A stretch of DNA of 8,623 nt from Promethearchaeota archaeon (GTDB taxonomy: Archaea; Asgardarchaeota; Lokiarchaeia; Sigynarchaeales; SOKP01): contig JAGXOB010000024.1 in the NCBI GenBank assembly GCA_019894735.1, positions 1 to 8,623 on the forward strand, read 5' to 3'. Position 1 is the stretch's first letter, and the number at the start of each line of letters is the position of its first letter. Below the pieces are notes generated by a model. It worked only from the letters and a program-made list of their open reading frames with translations. It did no database searches and was not told the DNA's origin. The position numbers and the translations under genes are program-made. Below are positions 1 through 6,955 of this stretch, piece after piece.

Positions 1-450
1 GTATTTGCTTATGGAGAAACAGCGAAAATACTAGGAGAAGGCGAAGAATCAAAGATTTTTCCCGTTAATCTCGGGATTAGCCCAAAAATGTTTGGTTTAG
101 AAATTATTCCTTTAGAGATTACCACTCTGAATATTGATGAAGTAATTAGCTTCGGTTCAGAATTCACTTTTCATACATACTACACTCCAGGTCACTCTCA
201 AGGTTCAGTATGTTATTATGAATCCAATAAAAAAATCTTAATTCCAGGAGATTTAGTATTTACGGGAGGAAATTTTGGTAGATACGATTTTCCGGGTGGA
301 TCTTTGGATGCTTTAATTGAATCAATCAAGTTTGTTAATAATTTAGACGTCAAATATTTACTTCCGGGTCATATGGGGATAAGTGATAACGGAAATCCAC
401 AAATTGATTATTCCTATAAAATGATTCAGTCAATGAACAGCTTCTTTTAA
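1..450 (+). CDS. MBL-fold metallo-hydrolase, C-terminal 149 residues (5' end outside window)
   Basis: The reading frame is open from base 1 to the TAA at 448-450, so the start and the N-terminal HxHxDH metal site lie outside the window. An internal ATG at 88 is not the start, because the same frame continues upstream with family-like sequence. Visible hallmarks are the third metal ligand in TPGHSQGS (His codon 193-195), the bridging Asp in IPGDLVFTGGNFGR, the FPGGS stretch and the last His in LLPGHM. This order is typical of glyoxalase II-like or general MBL hydrolases, which bind two metal ions (usually zinc) and hydrolyse thioesters, esters or related bonds in the cytoplasm. The substrate cannot be told from this part. 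No flavodoxin or beta-CASP extension follows, so the protein ends just after the core fold. A 13-T tract starts at the base after the stop, suggesting that transcription ends here. Confidence 0.9.
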   Translation, partial: VFAYGETAKILGEGEESKIFPVNLGISPKMFGLEIIPLEITTLNIDEVISFGSEFTFHTYYTPGHSQGSVCYYESNKKILIPGDLVFTGGNFGRYDFPGGSLDALIESIKFVNNLDVKYLLPGHMGISDNGNPQIDYSYKMIQSMNSFF

Positions 451-463
451 TTTTTTTTTTTTT
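451..463 (+). terminator. T-tract terminator after MBL hydrolase gene
   Basis: Thirteen consecutive T residues begin at the base after the TAA stop. Archaeal RNA polymerase can terminate on T-rich non-template runs without a hairpin. The position, directly after a stop and before a separately promoted gene, fits that role. Confidence 0.6.
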
Positions 464-578
464 AACAATTGTCCTACATTAAGTATGTAATCTAGAAATT
501 CTAATTTCTTTACTCATTTGATATGTAACTGATAAGAACATTTTTTAAGATAAAATCTATATTGAAGTTAATCACCTC

Positions 579-590
579 ATTAAAAATATT
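579..590 (+). promoter_or_regulatory. Putative TATA box for the membrane-protein gene
   Basis: The A/T-only element ATTAAAAATATT is centred about 37 bp upstream of the ATG at 622. A start site some 25 bp downstream of its centre would give a leader of about 10 nt, similar to the spacing seen for guaB in this window. A second candidate, TTTTTTAAGA at 541-550, would give a leader of about 50 nt. Base composition makes both weak on their own. Confidence 0.35.
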
Positions 591-621
591 AAAAAAAAAC
601 GAATTAAAATATGTGATTAAA

Positions 622-1281
622 ATGTCTGAAAATAAAGATAAAGCAATAAACGAAGTGTACTTAAGGTCTTACCCAAAAGTTATATTTTTCTGGCCTATGG
701 CGCTTGTTTCGTTTGTATTATGGCTCTTGCAAATGGTAGTTGGCGAACCTGAACCTTGGTTTGGTAATTTCTGGCTTATTGTATTTTTTGTTAACATGTT
801 CATCGTTGCATTCGATTTTAGTAGTTCGAAGTTTTTCGTTTTAATTCTCGTTGCCGTTGTTGTAGTTTTACTTCTTGTTTTCCTCGTACCTGAGATGTTT
901 GCTGGTCTTGGAGGAGGAACCTTTAATCCAGGCTTAACAGCAGAATTTTACTTTGTAATTACTATTATTATGGTGTTTATCTTAGGACTCGTGTTTTTGG
1001 GATCGCGATTTGATTACTGGAAAATTGAAAGGAACGAAATTTATCATAAAAGCGGAATCTTCTCAAGTGCAGAAAGAATTCCTACAAAAAGTTTACGAAT
1101 CAGGAAGTCAATCCCAGATGTGTTTGAATTTTTTATATTACGTGCAGGATCAATCACGCTTATGCCTGGCCAAGGCGACGTAATTCCACTTCCTACAGTA
1201 CTAAATATTAACAAGAAACAGAAGCAAATTGACTATTTATTGAGCTATATATCAGTCGAACCAGATGAATTGGACGGTTAA
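622..1281 (+). CDS. Four-helix membrane protein with C-terminal bPH (DUF304)-like domain
   Basis: Translation from ATG 622 gives 219 residues. Four hydrophobic stretches lie at about residues 18-40, 48-68, 70-92 and 107-127. A soluble tail of about 85 residues follows, with the pattern YWKIERNEIYHKSGIFS, then RIPTKSLRI, then RAGSITLMPG and a final amphipathic helix. That rhythm (aromatic strand, 'k.G' turn, 'r.P...ri', 'GaG.i.l') resembles bacterial PH domains of the DUF304/YdbS type, which sit on the membrane face; no catalytic motif is seen. The frame is open further upstream to a TTG at 562 and a GTG at 613, but the extra residues are A-rich low-complexity sequence, and the ATG fits the TATA box near 585. 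No Shine-Dalgarno sequence precedes any of them. The gene appears to stand alone between two T-tracts. A membrane-anchored scaffold or lipid-sensing role is only a guess. Confidence 0.82.
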   Translation: MSENKDKAINEVYLRSYPKVIFFWPMALVSFVLWLLQMVVGEPEPWFGNFWLIVFFVNMFIVAFDFSSSKFFVLILVAVVVVLLLVFLVPEMFAGLGGGTFNPGLTAEFYFVITIIMVFILGLVFLGSRFDYWKIERNEIYHKSGIFSSAERIPTKSLRIRKSIPDVFEFFILRAGSITLMPGQGDVIPLPTVLNINKKQKQIDYLLSYISVEPDELDG

Positions 1282-1314
1282 ATTTTAAAATAAGAAGGTA
1301 ATAAAACATTTTTA

Positions 1315-1326
1315 TTTTTTTTTTTT
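1315..1326 (+). terminator. T-tract terminator after membrane-protein gene
   Basis: Twelve consecutive T residues lie 33 nt after the TAA at 1279-1281 and before the next start at 1374. This fits hairpin-independent archaeal termination. It suggests that the HAD gene downstream has its own promoter within 1327-1373. Confidence 0.55.
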
Positions 1327-1373
1327 GAATTATCATTAGATTTAAGAAGTAAACTATATTTTAAGTAATACCG

Positions 1374-2099
1374 ATGACTCATCCTCTAATTTTATTATTC
1401 GACTTTGATGGCGTAGTAATTACTCAAAAAGCGCTTGAATTTACTGCTTTAATATACTTAAAAAAAAGATTCTATAATTGGAAAAACACCGAACCATTGA
1501 GATTGATAGATTTTGCAAGGCTTTTTGAGGAAGCTGATTCGAGTAACAAACTGAAAGCATTTTCTAACATTTATTGTGCATTTAAAGATTATATCCCAAG
1601 TCGATGGAAGCGGATTTTATTTTTTATCAAATTTAGAAGAACTTTTCCTAAATACGAAAAATACGAGACTTTAAAACCTAACTTGGAGAGCATCCTAAAA
1701 GAATTAAAAAAACGAGGAGTTATTTTTGGGATTGTGTCAAATACGAGTGGAGAAAGATTACAGTTTTTTAGAAATAGGTTAAATTTAGATGATTTTTTTT
1801 CTGTTTTTGTTTCCCGTGACGATACCCCGATAAGAAAACCCCATGGACATCCTGTCATCGTTGCGTTAATGCAAATTAAACAAATTCTCAAAATTCCTAT
1901 AGATAAAGAGAAGGTGTATCTAATAGGAGACCTTCCTACAGATATTGAATGTGCAATTAACGCAGGAGTGAAGAGTATTGCATTACTTTCTGGCCACGGT
2001 ACTAAAACTGACTTAGAAAAGGCTAACCCAAGCATTGTTCTTCAAGAAATTAAGGATATTTTAGAGATTGACCCTTTCAAAAAATTATTATTAGATTAA
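1374..2099 (+). CDS. HAD-superfamily phosphatase, subfamily IA-like
   Basis: This 241-residue protein carries all four HAD motifs. Motif I is LLFDFDGVV, with nucleophile Asp10 and acid/base Asp12. Motif II is GIVSNTSG, with Ser122. Motif III is RKPHGHP, with Lys155. Motif IV is LIGDLPTDIECA, with metal-binding Asp186 and Asp190. An all-helical insert at about residues 15-95, between motifs I and II, looks like a C1 cap, as in phosphoglycolate phosphatase and other subfamily IA hydrolases. The expected chemistry is Mg-dependent hydrolysis of a phosphomonoester through an aspartyl-phosphate; the substrate is unknown, since the cap decides it. The GDxxxDIECAINAG segment followed by SIALLSGHG is very typical of this subfamily. 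The next gene starts 19 nt after the stop with no T-tract between, so the two are probably co-transcribed. No Shine-Dalgarno sequence precedes the ATG, and no convincing TATA box is seen at the expected distance. Confidence 0.92.
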   Translation: MTHPLILLFDFDGVVITQKALEFTALIYLKKRFYNWKNTEPLRLIDFARLFEEADSSNKLKAFSNIYCAFKDYIPSRWKRILFFIKFRRTFPKYEKYETLKPNLESILKELKKRGVIFGIVSNTSGERLQFFRNRLNLDDFFSVFVSRDDTPIRKPHGHPVIVALMQIKQILKIPIDKEKVYLIGDLPTDIECAINAGVKSIALLSGHGTKTDLEKANPSIVLQEIKDILEIDPFKKLLLD

Positions 2100-2118
2100 A
2101 CATTAAATTTCGTTAACA

Positions 2119-4854
2119 ATGTTTAATTTGGAAGAGTTTGAACAAGATCAAGATATTTATCCCTTAGTTGAGAAACTCGATAAGTTTCTTGATAAAAACA
2201 AGACTGAAAAAGCGGAAAAAGTAATTAAACAACTAGAGGAACTATTATTAGAAGAAAACTATGCGATATCAGTCTCGTATATTTTAAGTATTTTAGCCGA
2301 AAATAATTTTACCTTGATAAATGAAGGAATAATCAAGAATTTGGAAAGTTACATAAATACTAATGATCCAAAATTGAAGCTTAATACTTTCATAATAATT
2401 GGTTTTGCAATGCTCTCAGACAAAAAACACCTTGATAATTATTGTCCAAAATTCATTAAGCATTTAGGTGACTTAAATAAAGATGTGCGAGATAATATCT
2501 ATTATTTTTTACAAGAGATTGGAAAGCTAGAAAACACTCTACTGTGTACTTATAAAGAAGATTTCATAAATGCTTTAATAACTGAAGACGCTGAAGAAAA
2601 TCTAATTTCATTAATGAGCTTTTTAGAAAAGTGCAGTGAGTTTGATTATGATAACTTATACAGTCTAAGAGAGGTCTTAAAATCTCTCATAAACCAACAT
2701 TTTACTAGCGATTCCTCAAAAATTTATTCAAAAGCATTAACTTTAGTTAAATTTGTTTTCCCGACTATAAAAGAATTAAACATAGAAAAATTTGGATTAA
2801 AAGAGATATTGTCTGTGATCCAGAACACATTTTTAATGAAAAAATACAATTTTACTGAAATTTCTAAGGAGACAGGAGTAGGTTTAAAAGATTTTGTTAA
2901 AAATATGGGTTTAAAAAACCAAAAAGATCGAAAGATATTCTTTTACACCACTAGTAAAGACCAAAAAAAGATCAATTTTTATGAACTTGAAAAAGAAAAA
3001 CTGATGAAAATATTCGAGAAGGAAGAAAAATTACAAAAGAAAAACATCCTCAAAATTTTTTCCCCTATAATTCAATCCGAACAGGAATTGAGATTATTTT
3101 TAGATACATTAATTAAATTGGGACATATAAATGGGCATTATTCAAAATTGGGTTATTTTTACTCTTACAACTATGTAAAATCAGATATAGTAGACGCGTT
3201 TCATAATAATGGGATGGTAAATCTTAAGAATTTTGATTATTTGCCTCCTAATTTTATTCAGAAAATTATAAGAGATTTATCAAATCTAACTAAACAAGTT
3301 TTTCTGACTGGAAAAAACGATACTGCATACTACTCCTTGAAAAATATTCAACAACATATTAACACTGAAGCAGCAAAAAATACTACTATTGATTTAAAAT
3401 CATATAGAGATCGATTAACGGAGAAGGACTTTATTAAACTGATAAAAAATCTACCAAAAGGTTATTTAACTTATTTTAGAGCAGGCACCCAATGGTTGAC
3501 CAATGTTGGATTATTAAAAGTCAAAAAAGAAATTGAGAATTCTCGATTAATTGGTTATTATTCAATTCCAATTCTTTCTGATAGGTTAAATGTAAAAAGA
3601 GAATTGCTAGTACAAATTTTAGAGAGTTTTATTGATTTAAGGAGTGGAGTATTTAACAAAAACAAAGAGATTTTTTATTATTCAAAATTTCTAAATCAGA
3701 AAATCGAAGAAATAAACTCAATAACAAATCAAAATGAGAAAGATGAACAGATTAATCTTATGGCTAAAAATTTAAATATCGATAGAAGCCATATACTTAC
3801 AAAATTAGACGAAAATTTAAAACTAATCGGAGAGGAAATAAAATCAAAAGAGTTAATCCAAATCAACGAATACATCGAAAAAACAGGAATGTCTTATAAT
3901 TCTTTTATTGAGTTTATCATTGATTTAGGGTTAAATTATTTTAAAAAAGGAGAACTCCTCATTTTTAACGAGGATAAAATTGAAGAATTCAAAAAAGATA
4001 TCAAGTCGATGCTGATCGAGAAATCTAGATCTGAAAATATAATACTACTAGGAGACATAGATGTGACCTCCAGTATTGTCGAAAACTTATTAAAAGAGTT
4101 GCAAAACGACGAAAAAATAAAAGGAATTTTCCACATTGATGAAGGAGATTTAGTCTTTCACACTGAAAAAGGAATTGAAGCTTTAATGCTCGAAAATAAT
4201 TATATTTTTTCTTTCCATGATTTTTTTTATGGAAAAAATCTAGAAGAGAAAGAAATTGAGATTCTTTATTCTATTTTTGAAACTTTGTTGAAAAATAAAA
4301 AGCTAAATGGTACATTTGACGAAGAAACGTTAACTTTTGCTAGTTCAGATGTAATTTTTGCGCAAGATTATAATGCAGTTTTATTTGAATTTGAGAAAAT
4401 GATAACAGCCCACATAGCAACCTTCAATACTGAGTTTGATAAAATGAAAAAAATTTTGACTAAACGGAACGAAACGATTTTTCCACAGGAAATTAGGATT
4501 ATTCAAGGAATAATTGATGTAATTAACGGAAAATACGTCCATTGGAGAAACGGATTAGAGTCGTTTGTTGGAAGAGCTAATTCTTCACTTCTAAAAAAAC
4601 AGGGATTTACTCTAAAAAAATACAAATCTATATCATTAGTTACCGAAAAAAAAGATAATATAAAATTTTTTGAAGAAGATCCAGAAGTTATAGATTTAAT
4701 TGCAAGTTTTAACAAATGGGTCAAATTATTTAATGAATTAGAGCTTAAATATGGAAATGTTATATTTTATCAAAAAAGAATAATCAATGATGCTAAAAAT
4801 GTGGAAAATCAGAAAAATTTAGATGATTTGTTAAAGAAATTGAATTTAGTATAA
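2119..4854 (+). CDS. HEAT-solenoid plus tandem winged-helix protein, UFL1-like
   Basis: This is a 911-residue, Lys/Glu/Ile-rich soluble protein with no signal peptide or membrane segment. Residues 14-220 form an all-helical HEAT/ARM-like solenoid, with units such as TNDPKLKLNTFIIIGFAML and LNKDVRDNIYYFLQEIGK. From about residue 240, winged-helix-like units recur: NFTEISKETGVGLKDF at 244-259, LFLDTLIKLGHINGHYSKLG at 326-345, ILSDRLNVKRELL at 485-497, LLKELQNDEKIKGIF at 657-671 and LYSIFETLLKNKKLNGTF at 716-733. Compared from memory with human UFL1, residues 225-470 look colinear with its winged-helix core. Matches include human LEELVNSGRLRG to LDTLIKLGHING, VDSFFRQNGYLEFDAL to VDAFHNNGMVNLKNF, and WVDIAPLLPTSLSVED to TIDLKSYRDRLTEKD. 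UFL1 is the non-catalytic scaffold E3 for UFM1. Activity here is inference: no catalytic Cys or RING is expected or seen, and no UFM1, UBA5 or UFC1 gene lies in the window. A PCI-like or transcription-factor-like tandem winged-helix protein is the alternative. The gene follows the HAD gene by 19 nt. Confidence 0.75.
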   Translation: MFNLEEFEQDQDIYPLVEKLDKFLDKNKTEKAEKVIKQLEELLLEENYAISVSYILSILAENNFTLINEGIIKNLESYINTNDPKLKLNTFIIIGFAMLSDKKHLDNYCPKFIKHLGDLNKDVRDNIYYFLQEIGKLENTLLCTYKEDFINALITEDAEENLISLMSFLEKCSEFDYDNLYSLREVLKSLINQHFTSDSSKIYSKALTLVKFVFPTIKELNIEKFGLKEILSVIQNTFLMKKYNFTEISKETGVGLKDFVKNMGLKNQKDRKIFFYTTSKDQKKINFYELEKEKLMKIFEKEEKLQKKNILKIFSPIIQSEQELRLFLDTLIKLGHINGHYSKLGYFYSYNYVKSDIVDAFHNNGMVNLKNFDYLPPNFIQKIIRDLSNLTKQVFLTGKNDTAYYSLKNIQQHINTEAAKNTTIDLKSYRDRLTEKDFIKLIKNLPKGYLTYFRAGTQWLTNVGLLKVKKEIENSRLIGYYSIPILSDRLNVKRELLVQILESFIDLRSGVFNKNKEIFYYSKFLNQKIEEINSITNQNEKDEQINLMAKNLNIDRSHILTKLDENLKLIGEEIKSKELIQINEYIEKTGMSYNSFIEFIIDLGLNYFKKGELLIFNEDKIEEFKKDIKSMLIEKSRSENIILLGDIDVTSSIVENLLKELQNDEKIKGIFHIDEGDLVFHTEKGIEALMLENNYIFSFHDFFYGKNLEEKEIEILYSIFETLLKNKKLNGTFDEETLTFASSDVIFAQDYNAVLFEFEKMITAHIATFNTEFDKMKKILTKRNETIFPQEIRIIQGIIDVINGKYVHWRNGLESFVGRANSSLLKKQGFTLKKYKSISLVTEKKDNIKFFEEDPEVIDLIASFNKWVKLFNELELKYGNVIFYQKRIINDAKNVENQKNLDDLLKKLNLV

Positions 4855-4872
4855 AATTTTTATAAAAGTAGG

Positions 4873-5175
4873 CTAATTCGTCCTTTTATTTTCAATTTGG
4901 GATATTATTTCCTCAATATCAATTTTTTGATTTGATTTAATTTTATATGATTTAGGAGAATAGGTGCCGTTCATCTCCAGAATACCTTCTTTTTCAAGAT
5001 AATTAAGGCTCCTCCAGATAAAATTTATTTTAGAGCGGTTTGAGGCTTTTATGTTATTGCATCTTCTAATACTTTTAGTAGTAACTAAATTGATATTATT
5101 ATCTATTAGTTTATTTATTGCCTCAATAGTGTCCCTTAAATTTCTTGAAAAAAAGTCCATAGAATCCTCGCTCAT
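4873..5175 (-). CDS. Small winged-helix DNA-binding protein
   Basis: This 100-residue basic protein begins with an amphipathic helix (residues 8-25). It continues with a helix-turn-helix-like region, TTKSIRRCNNI at 32-42 and NRSKINFIWRSLNYLEKEGI at 46-65, then a wing-like MNGTYSPKSYKI at 68-79 and an acidic/Ile tail. 'Recognition helix, YLEKEGIL, wing' is the usual signature of archaeal winged-helix regulators (MarR/ArsR/PadR-like in fold), but I cannot place it in a named family. There is no Cys metal cluster or ligand domain. The start is ATG 5173-5175; a second Met at residue 6 is possible. The gene converges on the UFL1-like gene, with only 18 nt between the stops. It lies downstream of purH on the same strand but 148 nt away and behind its own TATA-like box, so it is probably transcribed separately. 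A palindrome near its predicted start site suggests possible autoregulation. Confidence 0.72.
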   Translation of the reverse strand: MSEDSMDFFSRNLRDTIEAINKLIDNNINLVTTKSIRRCNNIKASNRSKINFIWRSLNYLEKEGILEMNGTYSPKSYKIKSNQKIDIEEIISQIENKRTN

Positions 5176-5190
5176 TAAAAGAAGAATTTT

Positions 5191-5200
5191 ACTAATTAGT
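5191..5200. repeat. 10-bp palindrome ACTAATTAGT, possible operator
   Basis: This is a perfect palindrome 16 bp upstream of the winged-helix start codon. It overlaps the start site predicted from the TATA-like box at 5221-5229. It shares the core CTAATTAG with the larger palindrome at 5307-5322. Operator function is inference. Confidence 0.35.
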
Positions 5201-5220
5201 GTATTAATTTATTCATAAGG

Positions 5221-5229
5221 ATTTAAAAA
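5221..5229 (-). promoter_or_regulatory. Putative BRE/TATA for the winged-helix gene
   Basis: On the minus strand a purine run, GAAAAAAAG (BRE-like), leads directly into TTTTTAAAT. The TATA centre is about 50 bp from the ATG. This predicts a start site near 5199 and a leader of about 24 nt. Confidence 0.4.
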
Positions 5230-5306
5230 CTTTTTTTCTACTAAATTATAAACATTCATAGGAGTAAATATTAAATAATCCTAAGCTCTATCGATATTCC
5301 TATCTA

Positions 5307-5322
5307 AAATCTAATTAGATTT
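5307..5322. repeat. 16-bp perfect palindrome just after purH stop
   Basis: AAATCTAATTAGATTT is identical to its reverse complement and lies one base beyond the purH TAA. It could be a regulator-binding site sharing CTAATTAG with 5191-5200, or a 3' hairpin. As a terminator it would be unusual, because no T-run follows it on the minus strand. Confidence 0.4.
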
Positions 5323-5323
5323 C

Positions 5324-6922
5324 TTAGTGTCGAAAAACTCTTTTAGCACAAAAAACTAATGCGCAATTTAATTCATCCGCGCGCTTTATAACTGCATCAT
5401 CGCGTATGGAACCTCCAGGATTGATTATAGCTTTAGCACCTACATTTACAGCAGCTTCTAAACCATCAGGAAATGGAAAGAAAGAGTCAGTACCCATAAC
5501 AGAATCCTTTAATTCAATTTCATGTCCAAATTCTTGTGCTTTTTGTGCTGCTAATTTAACTACGTGAACCCGACTCTGTTGACCAGCCCCTATACCAATG
5601 GTATAAACTCCATCTTTATAATATTGAGCAAAACAAGCTGAATTAGATTTTGTCCATTTTGAAACCTTATAAGCAAATATTAAAGCCTCTTTTTCTTCTT
5701 CTGTTACTTGCTTTTTGCTTACAACATTCCATTCTTTAATAATAGATTTATGATCATATTCTTGAACTAAAATCCCTCCCAATACGCTTCTAATTTCATG
5801 ATTTTTGTAGATTAATTCTCGTTTGTCCAGTAAATCGCCAAATTCTATTATTCTCATATTTTTCTTTTGTCCTAGTATTTCAAGCGCTTCATTTTCAAAA
5901 GAGGGTGCTAGTATGACTTCTACAAAAATTTTTTCTTTATTTACGATGAAATCCGCTGCATTTGCGGTTAATTCTTTGTTTACACCCCAAATTCCCCCGA
6001 ATGCAGATAAGGGATCTGTTTTGAACGCCATTTTAATAGAATCTAATTGGTTGGTTTTATCGATAGCAATCCCGTTAGGACTTGTATGCTTTAAAATAGC
6101 CGTTACAAAATGATTCCGATCAAAATCTAGAAGCATTTGAATGCACGCATCAATATCTAAATAGTTATTAAATGAAATCTCTTTTCCTCCAAGTTGTTTC
6201 AAACTGTGAAGCCCATCATTACAAGATAGATTTTTATAGTAAGCTGCGGCTTGATCCCAATTTTCTCCATAACGACAATCTTGAACCTTTTCATAAGCGT
6301 TAAATACGTTTGTTTTCATAATTTGATCTGGGTTATAATAACTCTGTAAGTAATTAGCGATTGCTGCGTTATAATCAGCCATGATTGCAAAGACTTCTTG
6401 AGCTAACTTTGCTCTCGTTTCGTCGCTTATTCCGCCTAATTGTTCCATTTCTTCGATAATTTTGTCGTAATGCTTAGCATTAGGCACGACAACGACATCA
6501 GGAAAATTTTTTGCTGCAGCTCTTATCATTGTAGGACCGCCTATATCAATCATTTCCAGTGCATCAGTTAAAGTAATGTCAGGTCTTGAAATTGCCTCTT
6601 TGAATTGATACAGATTACAAACTACCATATCTATAGGAGGGATATTGTATTTTAGAGCGTCCTCAGAATCTTTAGTAAACTCACGGCGATAAAGTATGCC
6701 TCCTTCAATTTTCGGATGCAATGTCTTAACTCTTCCGTCAAACATCTCGGGAGAACCTGTATAATCGGAGATTTTTATAAAATCAATACCGTTTTCTTTT
6801 AATAACCTTCCGGTTCCTCCGGTGGATAAAATTTCAATCCCAAAACTAGTCAAAGATCTAACAAATTTGATAACATTATCTTTATCAAAAACACTGACGA
6901 TAGCTCTCTCAATTTTTTTCAT
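5324..6922 (-). CDS. purH: Bifunctional AICAR transformylase / IMP cyclohydrolase
   Basis: This full-length 532-residue PurH catalyses the last two steps of de novo IMP synthesis: formylation of AICAR by 10-formyl-tetrahydrofolate, then ring closure of FAICAR. The IMP cyclohydrolase (MGS-like) domain spans about residues 1-195, with STGGT at 33-37, GRVKTLHP at 63-70 and a catalytic set Lys66, Tyr105, Asp126, Lys138 that matches Lys66, Tyr104, Asp125, Lys137 of human ATIC. The transformylase domain follows, with RYGEN at 217-221, GGKEISFNN at 245-253, catalytic Lys278-His279 in AILKHTSPNG, DPLSAFGG at 303-310, SNSACFA with Asn427, GIGAGQQSRVH at 443-453 and the usual C-terminus ending FRH. The normally constant NPHQ after RYGE reads NWDQ (221-224). 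The overall pattern (DPLSAFGG, FFPFPDG, PGGSIRDD) is bacterial-type. It lies 148 nt downstream of guaB on the same strand. The ATG matches the family N-terminus. Confidence 0.97.
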   Translation of the reverse strand: MKKIERAIVSVFDKDNVIKFVRSLTSFGIEILSTGGTGRLLKENGIDFIKISDYTGSPEMFDGRVKTLHPKIEGGILYRREFTKDSEDALKYNIPPIDMVVCNLYQFKEAISRPDITLTDALEMIDIGGPTMIRAAAKNFPDVVVVPNAKHYDKIIEEMEQLGGISDETRAKLAQEVFAIMADYNAAIANYLQSYYNPDQIMKTNVFNAYEKVQDCRYGENWDQAAAYYKNLSCNDGLHSLKQLGGKEISFNNYLDIDACIQMLLDFDRNHFVTAILKHTSPNGIAIDKTNQLDSIKMAFKTDPLSAFGGIWGVNKELTANAADFIVNKEKIFVEVILAPSFENEALEILGQKKNMRIIEFGDLLDKRELIYKNHEIRSVLGGILVQEYDHKSIIKEWNVVSKKQVTEEEKEALIFAYKVSKWTKSNSACFAQYYKDGVYTIGIGAGQQSRVHVVKLAAQKAQEFGHEIELKDSVMGTDSFFPFPDGLEAAVNVGAKAIINPGGSIRDDAVIKRADELNCALVFCAKRVFRH

Positions 6923-6947
6923 CGTTACTCATTCTTTTATGTTATGA

Positions 6948-6955
6948 TAATAAAA
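6948..6955 (-). promoter_or_regulatory. Weak putative TATA box for purH
   Basis: On the minus strand the A/T element TTTTATTA is centred about 30 bp upstream of the ATG at 6922. This would give a near-leaderless transcript. The 148-nt gap to guaB leaves room for a separate promoter, but read-through from guaB is equally possible because no strong T-tract separates them. Confidence 0.25.

Noticed and set aside
475..509. Short inverted repeats (TACAT/ATGTA; AGAAATT/AATTTCT) between the MBL and membrane-protein genes
   Set aside because: The arms are only 5-7 bp and AT-rich, have no matching copy elsewhere in the window and do not line up with a predicted promoter element.
562..621. TTG at 562 as the start of the membrane-protein gene
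   Set aside because: The extra 20 residues are low-complexity and Lys/Ile/Leu-rich from A-rich DNA. The region also holds the best TATA-like element for the ATG at 622.
1355..1364. TATATTTTAA as the TATA box of the HAD gene
   Set aside because: It ends 9 bp before the ATG, so a start site about 25 bp downstream of its centre would fall inside the coding region. No suitable later start codon lies before HAD motif I.
1589..2035. Open frame of 148 codons on the minus strand inside the HAD gene
   Set aside because: It lies wholly opposite a gene with all four HAD motifs. The translation has no recognisable motif, and no promoter or family-like start is seen.
3936..4724. Two short minus-strand frames (3936-4136 and 4503-4724) opposite the large UFL1-like gene
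   Set aside because: Both are Ser/Phe/Leu-rich complements of Lys/Glu-rich coding sequence, with no motifs and no promoter.
5823..6113. Open frame of 96 codons on the plus strand inside purH
   Set aside because: It is antisense to a well-conserved PurH segment, and its Ser/Phe/Ile-rich composition is typical of a shadow frame.
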